Below, piece by piece: positions 1-7,118 of a DNA stretch of 14,592 bases (position 1 is its first letter; every line of letters starts with the position of its first letter). The translations under genes and the position numbers were made by a program. The DNA is from Dictyoglomaceae bacterium (GTDB lineage: Bacteria > Dictyoglomota > Dictyoglomia > Dictyoglomales > Dictyoglomaceae): assembly GCA_026417425.1 (NCBI GenBank), contig JAOADF010000011.1, forward strand, positions 1 to 14,592, written 5' to 3'. Under the pieces are notes generated by a model. It was not told the DNA's origin, ran no database searches, and saw only the letters and a list, made by a program, of their open reading frames with translations.

Positions 1-673
<673 letters not shown>

Positions 674-803
674 CCCGGCTGATTATTACATCATGCCTAA
701 TTGTCTAAGGTACAATCATCTTGTGGAGCTGATATGGTTGAGACCAATTTTTTTGTGTTCAAGCAAGTAAAAATTTTTATTTGCTCCACTCAATCATGGC
801 AAA
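674..803 (-). other. 5' leader of the 23S transcription unit with inverted repeats
   Basis: This is the stretch between the predicted start of transcription (about 800-803) and the mature 23S 5' end. It contains a near-perfect 24-bp palindrome at 762-785 with one mismatched pair, a 7-bp inverted repeat (GTGGAGC 723-729 / GCTCCAC 783-789) that could close the leader into a larger stem, a small TGGT/ACCA hairpin at 735-746, and a 5-bp ATTGT/ACAAT hairpin at 700-716. A TTGCTTGAACAC string on the minus strand faintly resembles an rRNA boxA antitermination element but needs a gap to align, so this is weak. Part of the leader should pair with sequence downstream of 23S to form the processing stem, but that sequence is outside the window. 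Confidence 0.5.
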
Positions 804-806
804 AAT

Positions 807-835
807 ATATTATAAGAAGAATAAATTTTTGTCAA
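807..835 (-). promoter_or_regulatory. Sigma70-type promoter of the 23S rRNA gene
   Basis: On the minus strand a perfect -35 box TTGACA (830-835) is followed by an AT-rich -10 region. TAATAT (807-812) sits at the optimal 17-bp spacing, and the overlapping perfect hexamer TATAAT (809-814) at 15 bp. A T/A-rich tract just upstream of the -35 box could act as an UP-like element. Transcription would start near 800-803, giving a leader of about 125 nt before 23S. The promoter lies directly in front of 23S and no 16S gene precedes it, so it likely drives 23S on its own. Confidence 0.7.
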
Positions 836-842
836 GGGTTTT

Positions 843-1304
843 AAAAGAAGATTAGAAAGGATAGAGGAAAAACCTATAAAATATTACCATGAACTTAGAA
901 AATTTTCACTTAAATTTGTAAAAGAGACTTTAAGAAAATTACTAAAAAGCATAATAAAAATGTTTCTAAAACTGCTAAAATCCGAATTATAAATATAGGT
1001 GTGAAAACAAGAACTAGAGTTAAAACTAAATACCAAGGAGGACTAAACATCTAATAGAAATAGTAGAAAAATCTAATAAGGAGAATATGAATATTTTTTA
1101 TGGATACATACAAAAAGATACAAAAGTAAAAAAAGAATTTTTAAATAAGGTACAAAAATGGCAAGATACAAAGAGTATTTTCTTCTTTTTTAAAACATTA
1201 TTTTATTTTTAATGCTTTTTATCTTGATGGAAAATACTAGATCAATCTTATTAGTTATTGCTTTAGATGGAATTCTGGAGTATATTTTAGATATAATTTT
1301 ATAA
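843..1304 (+). pseudogene. Decayed transposase-like coding remnant, several frameshifts
   Basis: No intact ORF exists here, but coding-like peptide segments follow one another on the plus strand in changing frames. The first runs from about 843 to 993 (RIEEKPIKYYHELRKF region). The next, at about 941-1057, includes KIRIINIGVKTRTRV. A third at about 1045-1212 includes LIEIVEKSNKEN and VQKWQDTKSI, and a fourth at about 1181-1240 includes FYLDGKY. The last, 1212-1304, includes ILLVIALDG. A switch lies in a T-rich run near 1181-1195. The succession DGKY, a short gap, then ILLVIALDG resembles the start of a DDE transposase core (Mutator/MULE-like), which is why a transposase is suggested. I cannot name the family, and no terminal repeats were identified. 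It may instead be another decayed gene. Compared with the intact operon beside it, this is clearly non-functional DNA. Confidence 0.4.
1258..1297 (+). promoter_or_regulatory. Candidate promoter for the argS-led operon
   Basis: TTGCTT (1258-1263) and TATATT (1281-1286) are separated by 17 bp. A perfect TATAAT (1292-1297) lies just downstream but without a good -35 partner. Either would give a short 5' UTR before the argS start. In such AT-rich sequence, chance matches are common, so this rests mainly on its position upstream of the first gene of a tightly packed operon. Confidence 0.35.
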
Positions 1305-1339
1305 GTTATTATTAAAAGAAATATTAGAAGGAGACTAAT

Positions 1340-2992
1340 ATGATAAGGGAAAAAATTAAAAAGATTTTAGAGGATGCTCTAAAGAATTTACAGAAAAAAG
1401 GTTTAAGTATTAATGGGATAGATATAATAATTGAAGTTCCAAAACAAAAGGAATATGGGGATTATGCCACTCCTATTCCTTTATTAATAGCACAAAAAAA
1501 TCAAAAACCTCCTTTAGAGATAGCTCACCAATTAGTTGATACCATATCAACAAAAGACATTTTTAGAAAGATTGAAATAGCAGGACCTGGTTTTATTAAT
1601 TTTTTTATTTCCGATAAAATTTTACTGGATATTATAAATTATATTAGAAAAGATTTAGATGGTTTTGTAAATATTCCTCATACTCATAAAAAAATACAAG
1701 TGGAGTTTGGTAGTATAAATCCTACAGGACCTATGCATATAGCCCATGCCAGGGGAGTAGTAATTGGAGATTCCCTTGCAAATCTTTTTAGAAGAATAGG
1801 GTGGTATGCAGAAAAAGAATTCTATATAAACGATGCAGGAAATCAAATAGACCTTTTAGGAGGATCTTTATATGCAAGATACTTGGAAATTCAAGGAATA
1901 GATTGTGAATTTCCCAAGGATGGATATAAAGGAGAATATCTTAAAAATTTAGCTTATGAACTTTTAAAGGAAAAAGAAACAATCGACTCCTTGGGTGAAA
2001 AAGAAAAAATAGAGTTTTTTAAAGAATATGCTCTAAATAAAATGTTAGAAAATATCAAAAATACCTTAAAAAATTTTGGGGTAGAATATGATTGCTGGTT
2101 TAGTGAAAGAAGTCTACACAAAGAGGGAAAATTAAAAGAAGTATTAGAAATTCTTGATAAAAATGGTTATATTTATACAAAAGACTCTGCCCTTTGGTTT
2201 TCTTCAACAAAATTTGGGGATGAGAATGATAGAGTTTTAGTAAAAAGGGATGGCTCTCCTACTTACTTTTTAGCGGATATTGCCTATCATTTAAACAAAA
2301 TTAAAAGAGGATTTGATTGGATCATAGATGTTTGGGGTGCAGATCATCATGCTCATGTACAAAGGATGAAAGCTTCTTTACAAGCCCTTGGATATTCTCC
2401 TAAGATTTTAGATATAATTTTAGTTCAAATGGTAAGACTTCTTCGAGGGAAAGAAGAGGTTAGAATTTCAAAGAGAACAGGAGATTTTATAACGTTAGAA
2501 GAGGTACAAGAGGAAGTAGGTAGGGATCCAATAAGATTTTTCTTTTTATTAAGAAGTGCAGATAGTCAACTGGATTTTGATATTGAATTAGCCAAAAAAC
2601 AGGCGAATGATAATCCTGTATATTATGTTCAATACGCCCATGCCCGATCTTGTAGTATTTTAAGACAAGCAGAAGAAAGGGGAATAAATCTTAAAGATTT
2701 AGATCTTGCGGATTTAACTCTACTAAAAGATAAGAAGGAAAAAGAGCTTTTGACTATACTAATGAGATATCCTGATAAGTTAAGTGATATTACAAGAAAT
2801 TTGGAAATACATCTATTACCCCATTATCTTTTAGATCTTGCTACTGCTTTTCATACCTTTTATGATTCCTGTCGAGTATTATCCCAGAACAAGGAATTAA
2901 CCTTAGCAAGACTTAGTTTGGTAGATTGTGTTAGAATAATTATAAATGATGGGTTGAAAATATTAGGAATTTCTTCCCCAGAAAAAATGTAG
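1340..2992 (+). CDS. argS: Arginyl-tRNA synthetase
   Basis: Class I aminoacyl-tRNA synthetase that charges tRNA-Arg with arginine using ATP in the cytoplasm. The 550-residue protein has the usual ArgRS layout. An N-terminal additional domain covers about residues 1-110. The catalytic core carries the HIGH-type motif HIAH at 133-136, within the family string NPTGPMHIAHARG, and the FYINDAGNQ block near 161-169. A KMSKS-equivalent RISKR sits at 375-379, followed by the DALR-type anticodon-binding domain opening with YYVQYAHAR (428-436). The C-terminus ends in PEKM, close to the common PERM ending, so the protein is full length. The start is fixed by AGAAGGAG (1326-1333), 6 bp before the ATG. It is the first gene of the long plus-strand operon and is divergent from the 23S gene. 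The 22-bp gap to the next gene contains the next SD. Confidence 0.97.
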   Translation: MIREKIKKILEDALKNLQKKGLSINGIDIIIEVPKQKEYGDYATPIPLLIAQKNQKPPLEIAHQLVDTISTKDIFRKIEIAGPGFINFFISDKILLDIINYIRKDLDGFVNIPHTHKKIQVEFGSINPTGPMHIAHARGVVIGDSLANLFRRIGWYAEKEFYINDAGNQIDLLGGSLYARYLEIQGIDCEFPKDGYKGEYLKNLAYELLKEKETIDSLGEKEKIEFFKEYALNKMLENIKNTLKNFGVEYDCWFSERSLHKEGKLKEVLEILDKNGYIYTKDSALWFSSTKFGDENDRVLVKRDGSPTYFLADIAYHLNKIKRGFDWIIDVWGADHHAHVQRMKASLQALGYSPKILDIILVQMVRLLRGKEEVRISKRTGDFITLEEVQEEVGRDPIRFFFLLRSADSQLDFDIELAKKQANDNPVYYVQYAHARSCSILRQAEERGINLKDLDLADLTLLKDKKEKELLTILMRYPDKLSDITRNLEIHLLPHYLLDLATAFHTFYDSCRVLSQNKELTLARLSLVDCVRIIINDGLKILGISSPEKM

Positions 2993-3014
2993 AATTGGAA
3001 AAGGAGGGAGGAAA

Positions 3015-3653
3015 ATGAAAATAAGATGGTATGGACACGCTTGTTTTCTCTTTACAAGTAAAGATGGGATTAAAATTTTAACAGACCCCTTTGATAAATC
3101 TGTAGGATATCCTATTCCCGATATAGAACCTAATATTGTTACTACAAGTCATGAGCATTTTGATCACAATTCAGTGAATCTTTTAAAAGGCAAATTTATA
3201 ACATTAAAGGGAGTTTTAGAAAAAGAAGAATTGGGAATAAAAATCAGAAGTATTAGCTCCTATCATGATGAATCTCTAGGTTCTAAGAGGGGGGAAAATC
3301 AAATCTTTATTTTCAATATAGATGAAATAACTATAGCTCATCTTGGAGATTTAGGACATGTGTTATTAAGAGAAGATATAAAAAAATTAGGAGAGATAGA
3401 TATTCTTTGTATTCCAGTGGGAGGAGTTTATACTATAGATGCAAATCAAGCATTAGAGATTGTAGAGAAGATTAAACCTAAAATTGTAATTCCTATGCAT
3501 TATAAGACTCCGAATTTAAAGTTTGATTTAGCTCCTGTAGAAAGTTTTCTTTCCATTATAAAATATCCTATAAAAAGATTAATAGAAAAAGAAGTTGAAA
3601 TTAATAAAGAAACCTTACCAAAATCCACTGAAGTATGGGTTTTGCCTTATTAA
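3015..3653 (+). CDS. Metallo-beta-lactamase-fold metal-dependent hydrolase (UlaG/UPF0173-like)
   Basis: A 212-residue cytoplasmic protein with the signature of the metallo-beta-lactamase fold. The metal-binding motif HEHFDH (H46, H48, D50, H51) follows a TSHEHFD strand end, with further candidate ligands H84, the HLGD block (H109, D112) and H162 in PMHY. The N-terminal IRWYGHACF and the overall short length match the UPF0173/YtkL-like branch of single-domain hydrolases, which includes UlaG-type lactonases and phosphodiesterases. The substrate cannot be inferred. The start is well supported by AAGGAGGGAG (3001-3010) just upstream. It lies 22 bp after argS and is followed closely by the HD-domain gene. 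Both are metal-dependent hydrolases with no known link to argS. Confidence 0.9.
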   Translation: MKIRWYGHACFLFTSKDGIKILTDPFDKSVGYPIPDIEPNIVTTSHEHFDHNSVNLLKGKFITLKGVLEKEELGIKIRSISSYHDESLGSKRGENQIFIFNIDEITIAHLGDLGHVLLREDIKKLGEIDILCIPVGGVYTIDANQALEIVEKIKPKIVIPMHYKTPNLKFDLAPVESFLSIIKYPIKRLIEKEVEINKETLPKSTEVWVLPY

Positions 3654-3664
3654 GGAGGAGGATT

Positions 3665-4216
3665 ATGACAAGAAAAGAAGCTCTAAATTTAATAAAAGAA
3701 TATATAAACAATAATAATTTAATTAAACATATGTTAGCTACAGAAGCTATAATGAAAGATCTTGCAAAACACCTTAATGAAAATGAAGAGCTTTGGGGAT
3801 TAACAGGTTTACTTCATGATATTGATTATGAATTGACAGAAAAAGATCCAGAAAAACACAGTCTATTATCCGTTGAGATATTAAAACCTTATGATTTTCC
3901 TATGGAGATGATTGAAGCAATAAAAGCTCATAATGAAATTCATGGATTTCCAAGAAATAGCCTATTAGCAAAAGCTTTATATGCAGTTGATCCTCTTACA
4001 GGATTAATTGTTGCATCCGCTCTAGTTCATCCTGAGAAAAAATTAGAACCTTTGGATGTAGATTTCATATTAAGGAAATTTAAAGAAAAAAGTTTTGCAA
4101 GGGGAGCAAATAGAGAACAAATAAAATCTTGTGAGGAACTCGGATTAAGCTTAGATAAGTTTATAAGCATAGGATTATCCGCAATGAAAAGTATTTCAAA
4201 GGAATTAGACTTATAG
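3665..4216 (+). CDS. HD-domain hydrolase, HDIG-like
   Basis: A 183-residue protein of the HD phosphohydrolase superfamily. H22 (KHMLATE) is a likely first ligand, LLHDID carries the H51-D52 doublet, H89 lies in KAHNEIHG, and D109 in YAVDPLTG completes the usual H...HD...D set. The spacing and the LLHDID and YAVDPLTGLI strings match small stand-alone HDIG proteins annotated as hydrolases or phosphohydrolases. The substrate is unknown; nucleotides or phosphoesters are typical for the superfamily. An ATG at 3635 lies in the same frame inside the previous gene, but the perfect SD AAGGAGGAGG (3652-3661) fixes the start at 3665. The gap from the previous stop is 11 bp. Its stop codon overlaps the SD of the next gene, suggesting coupled translation. 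Confidence 0.88.
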   Translation: MTRKEALNLIKEYINNNNLIKHMLATEAIMKDLAKHLNENEELWGLTGLLHDIDYELTEKDPEKHSLLSVEILKPYDFPMEMIEAIKAHNEIHGFPRNSLLAKALYAVDPLTGLIVASALVHPEKKLEPLDVDFILRKFKEKSFARGANREQIKSCEELGLSLDKFISIGLSAMKSISKELDL

Positions 4217-4225
4217 GAGGTTAAT

Positions 4226-4591
4226 ATGAATTCTAGTTTATTGGAATATAATTTCTCACTTAAATGCGAAGAAGAAAACTTTTCCTTTTTAATCCTTACT
4301 TCTTCGGAAGGACTAGTTTTAAAAAGTAGTTTGGAAGATAATATTTCAGAAATATTAGGAGCCTTTATCTCCTTAATTTATAAAGAAAGTAACAATTTAT
4401 TTGAAAGTTCTTTTAAAAATGATAAAATAAAAGAATTATCTTTAAATGGAAATTCAGAAAAGATTGTCATAATGCCCTTTCAAGTAAATGAGATGGATTT
4501 ACTTTTAGTTGCATCTTCTTTAAAAAGCAAATCTTTAAAAAGAAAAATGAAGAAAATTCAAAAGGAGGTGACCTTTTGCCTACAAGGATAG
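4226..4591 (+). CDS. Roadblock/LC7-like small protein
   Basis: A 121-residue protein with no signal peptide or membrane segment. The pattern resembles the Roadblock/LC7 (profilin-like, longin-related) fold. A strand with a FSFLILTSSEGLVLKSS signature (about 20-36) leads to a helix (ISEILGAFISLIYKES), then an amphipathic LSLNGN / KIVIMPFQV strand pair, and a final MDLLLVAS strand (about 90-97). The C-terminus (KSLKRKMKKIQKEV) is a basic helix. Prokaryotic Roadblock proteins usually regulate Ras-like MglA GTPases, but no GTPase gene is visible in this window. The start is set by TAGGAGG (4214-4220), which overlaps the stop of the HD gene. The 3' end overlaps the queT start by 16 bp. The family assignment is by pattern only and needs a profile search. 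Confidence 0.55.
   Translation: MNSSLLEYNFSLKCEEENFSFLILTSSEGLVLKSSLEDNISEILGAFISLIYKESNNLFESSFKNDKIKELSLNGNSEKIVIMPFQVNEMDLLLVASSLKSKSLKRKMKKIQKEVTFCLQG
4561..4578 (+). promoter_or_regulatory. Strong ribosome-binding site fixing a TTG start for queT
   Basis: AAAGGAGGTGA (4561-4571), almost fully complementary to the 16S anti-SD tail, lies inside the 3' end of the previous gene. It is followed 4 bp later by TTG (4576-4578). No ATG or GTG at a suitable distance opens the same frame, so TTG is the start. Confidence 0.85.
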
Positions 4592-5061
4592 TAACGAGAA
4601 TAGCAATATACGCAAGTATATATATTGTTTTAACTCTATTATTCAGTGCTATTAGTTATGGTCCCATACAATTTAGAATCTCAGAATTTCTTACTGTATT
4701 CCCTTTTATAGATCCCTTTGCAATTCCAGGATTATTTTTGGGATGTTTTATAGCAAATTTTTTTAGTCCTTTGGGTTGGATCGATGTGGTCTTTGGAAGT
4801 TTATGCACCTTAATTGCAGGATATTTAACATATAAGATGCCAAGAATTCATCTTGCACCTCTCCCACCAATTATAGTAAATGCATTAGGAGTAAGTTTGT
4901 ATCTTCATGTATTCTTTAAACTTCCCTATCTATTAAATGTTTTCTATATTGCCATAGGAGAAGCAGTAGTGACTTATTTGATTGGTCTTCCCATCCTTAT
5001 TTATATTTATAGAAATCCATCTATCAAAGAGAAATTTTTTGAGATGGGAGTGAAAAGATGA
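4576..5061 (+). CDS. queT: QueT family queuosine-precursor transporter (ECF S component)
   Basis: A 161-residue integral membrane protein with about five hydrophobic segments. The first spans roughly 8-28, and later ones include AIPGLFLGCFIANFF (about 49-63) and the C-terminal YLIGLPILIYIY. The strings ISYGPIQFRISE (26-37), IDVVFGSL (69-76), and LAPLPPIIVNALG (93-105) match the QueT/DUF988 family, the substrate-binding subunit of energy-coupling-factor transporters for queuosine precursors such as preQ0/preQ1. No ECF ATPase or T component lies in the window, as is usual for shared-module systems. It begins with TTG behind a near-perfect SD and overlaps the preceding gene by 16 bp. Its TGA stop overlaps the ATG of tyrS (ATGA). 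No preQ1 riboswitch is evident upstream. Confidence 0.9.
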   Translation: MPTRIVTRIAIYASIYIVLTLLFSAISYGPIQFRISEFLTVFPFIDPFAIPGLFLGCFIANFFSPLGWIDVVFGSLCTLIAGYLTYKMPRIHLAPLPPIIVNALGVSLYLHVFFKLPYLLNVFYIAIGEAVVTYLIGLPILIYIYRNPSIKEKFFEMGVKR

Positions 5062-6275
5062 ATAAAAAGTTGAGTATTGAGGAAGAACTTTCTATATTAA
5101 TGGATAATACTGTGGAAGTAATTCCAGAGGATGGATTGGAAGAAAAGGTAAAAAAGGCAAGAAAAGAAGGAAGACCTTTAAGGGTAAAATTAGGGGCAGA
5201 TCCATCCGCTCCTGATTTACATTTAGGGCACGCAGTAGTTTTAAGAAAGATGAGACAATTTCAAGAATTGGGACATCAAGTAGTTTTTATCATTGGTGAT
5301 TTTACTGCAAGAATAGGAGATCCTTCGGGAAGATCTGAAACAAGAAAATCATTATCCCCAGAACAAGTTAAAAGAAATGCTCTAACTTATCAAGAACAAG
5401 TAGGTAAAATTTTAGACATATCAAAAGCGGAAATTAGATATCAAGAAGAATGGTTTGGAAAAATGAAACTGGAGGATGTAATAAACCTACTTTCTAAATA
5501 CACTATTGCAAGAATTCTTGAAAGAGATCACCTTTCTTTAAGATTTAAAGAGAATAAACCCATATTTCTTCACGAGGTTTTATATCCTTTATTGCAAGCC
5601 TATGACTCTGTAGCTATTCAAGCGGATATAGAATTAGGTGGAACTGATCAAAAATTCAATCTCTTAGTAGGAAGGGAGATACAAAAAGAATTTAATCAGG
5701 ATCCACAGGTTGCCATGTTAATGCCTATATTGGAGGGAATTGATGGAAAACAAAAAATGAGTAAAAGCCTTGGAAACTATGTAGGAATTACTGAATCTCC
5801 TAATAACATGTATGGTAAGATAATGTCTATTCCTGATGAGCTTTTAATTCGATATTTTCAATTGGCAACAGATTTATCTAAAAGTGAAGTGGAAAAAATA
5901 GAAAAAGGATTAAAAGATGGAACTCTACATCCTCGAGATGTAAAGGCAAGATTAGCAAGAGAGATTGTTAGAATGTATCATGGAGAGCAGGAAAGTAAAA
6001 AAGCAGAAGAAGAATTTGAAAAAATCTTTAGACTAAGAGAATTACCAGAAGAGGTAGAAGAATATATATTAAATGAGAAAAAAATTTGGATTGTAAAACT
6101 TTTAAATCTTGTGGGAGCTGTAAAAAGTAATAGTGAGGCAAGAAGATTAATATCTCAAGGTGCAGTAGAAATTGATGGGGAAAGAATTTTAGATATTAAT
6201 TTAGAATTGAATGTTGAGAAACCTGTAATTTTAAGGGTTGGAAAATATTTCTTTAGAAGGTTGATACCAAAATGA
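5058..6275 (+). CDS. tyrS: Tyrosyl-tRNA synthetase, TyrZ-type
   Basis: Class I synthetase that charges tRNA-Tyr with tyrosine. The 405-residue protein has the ATP-binding HIGH-type motif HLGH (55-58) in LGADPSAPDLHLGH, the GDFTARIGDPSGRSETR block (80-96), and the tyrosine pocket/dimer region with IELGGTDQKFNLLVGREIQ (191-209). KMSKS is intact (233-237). An S4 RNA-binding domain follows at about 343-400 (VKLLNLVGAVKSNSEARRLI, then QGAVEIDGERI). The DPSAPDLHLGH and KFNLLVGR strings mark the TyrZ-like clade rather than the E. coli TyrS type. The start ATG overlaps the queT stop by one ATGA, and the stop TGA overlaps the start of the next gene in the same way. Pairing with queT is notable because tRNA-Tyr is one of the queuosine-modified tRNAs. 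Confidence 0.97.
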   Translation: MNKKLSIEEELSILMDNTVEVIPEDGLEEKVKKARKEGRPLRVKLGADPSAPDLHLGHAVVLRKMRQFQELGHQVVFIIGDFTARIGDPSGRSETRKSLSPEQVKRNALTYQEQVGKILDISKAEIRYQEEWFGKMKLEDVINLLSKYTIARILERDHLSLRFKENKPIFLHEVLYPLLQAYDSVAIQADIELGGTDQKFNLLVGREIQKEFNQDPQVAMLMPILEGIDGKQKMSKSLGNYVGITESPNNMYGKIMSIPDELLIRYFQLATDLSKSEVEKIEKGLKDGTLHPRDVKARLAREIVRMYHGEQESKKAEEEFEKIFRLRELPEEVEEYILNEKKIWIVKLLNLVGAVKSNSEARRLISQGAVEIDGERILDINLELNVEKPVILRVGKYFFRRLIPK

Positions 6276-7117
6276 GAAAAAAAGTTTTATTTGCTTTATT
6301 AACTATCAATTTACTAATGGGAAATAGTAAAGGATTAATAAATGAATTCTATTTTAATCCATCAAAATTAATCAAACCTCCTTATGAAATTACAATAATT
6401 GATGGTAATAAAAAAGTTATGAAAATAAAAACTAGGGCAAATTTTGTATGGGAGGTTATAAAGGAAGGCAAAATAAAGATAAATAAAAAAGATAGAATAA
6501 CTCCTCATCCACGAGTTTCTATTACTCCTTTCATTAAGACAATAAAAATAGATAGAGTTGAAGAGAAAAAAGTTAAAAGTTATGTCATAGAAAAACCTGA
6601 TATTATCTTTAAAGTTTATTTTGGAAAAAACTATAAGGAAAGAAGAATACAAATGGGAAGAGAAGGAAGAATAGAAGAGGAATGGAAGTTGTTGTATATT
6701 AATAAAAAATTAGAAGAAAAAACTCTATTAAGTAGAAGAATCTTAGTTGAGAAAATACCTACAATTTATGAAATCACATCGCCTATATTGAAAAATCTTA
6801 AGCTTTCTTCTGCAACCTTTAGGTTAAAAAAATCTTTAACCTTAACAGCAACAGCTTATCATCCATGGGAGGGAAATGGGGTAGATGATATAACTGCTCT
6901 TGGATGGAAAGCAGTAAAGGGAGTGGTTGCTGTAGATCCAAGATATATTCCATTAAGAACACCATTATATATTCCAAGATATGGATTTGCTATTGCAGGA
7001 GATACAGGAGGAGCAATCAAAAGAATGCGAATTGATTTACTCTTTCCTACAAGAAGAGAAGTTTTAAATTTTGGGAGAAGAAAAATAATTGTTTATATAT
7101 TAGAAAGAATCAGCTGA
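6272..7117 (+). CDS. Exported YabE/RpfB-like protein with DUF348-, G5- and 3D-type domains
   Basis: A 281-residue protein with an N-terminal signal-like segment (MRKKVLFALLTINLLMG, basic then hydrophobic). A DUF348-like segment at about 36-85 (ITIIDGNKKVMKIKT) is followed by a G5-like beta region at about 90-165. The C-terminal 3D domain (about 190-278) carries the three conserved aspartates in VAVDPRYIPL (D222), AGDTGGAIK (D244) and RIDLLFPT (D255), and the LTATAYHP opening typical of that fold. Bacillus YabE and actinobacterial RpfB share this domain set and act on peptidoglycan; 3D domains resemble MltA lytic transglycosylase cores. The Rpf lysozyme-like domain of RpfB is not visible here. 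The gene overlaps tyrS by an ATGA and is separated by one base from rsmA. The order 3D-protein, rsmA, ispE is a conserved neighbourhood in Gram-positives, supporting the call. Confidence 0.82.
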   Translation: MRKKVLFALLTINLLMGNSKGLINEFYFNPSKLIKPPYEITIIDGNKKVMKIKTRANFVWEVIKEGKIKINKKDRITPHPRVSITPFIKTIKIDRVEEKKVKSYVIEKPDIIFKVYFGKNYKERRIQMGREGRIEEEWKLLYINKKLEEKTLLSRRILVEKIPTIYEITSPILKNLKLSSATFRLKKSLTLTATAYHPWEGNGVDDITALGWKAVKGVVAVDPRYIPLRTPLYIPRYGFAIAGDTGGAIKRMRIDLLFPTRREVLNFGRRKIIVYILERIS

Positions 7118-7118
7118 T

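Noticed and set aside
1200..1339. T-box or other riboswitch upstream of argS
   Set aside because: The interval is short, largely occupied by the decayed coding remnant, and lacks a T-box-like motif or an evident terminator hairpin with a T-run.
3635..3664. Upstream in-frame ATG extending the HD protein by 10 residues
   Set aside because: It sits in the 3' end of the previous gene without its own SD. A perfect SD at 3652-3661 selects the ATG at 3665.
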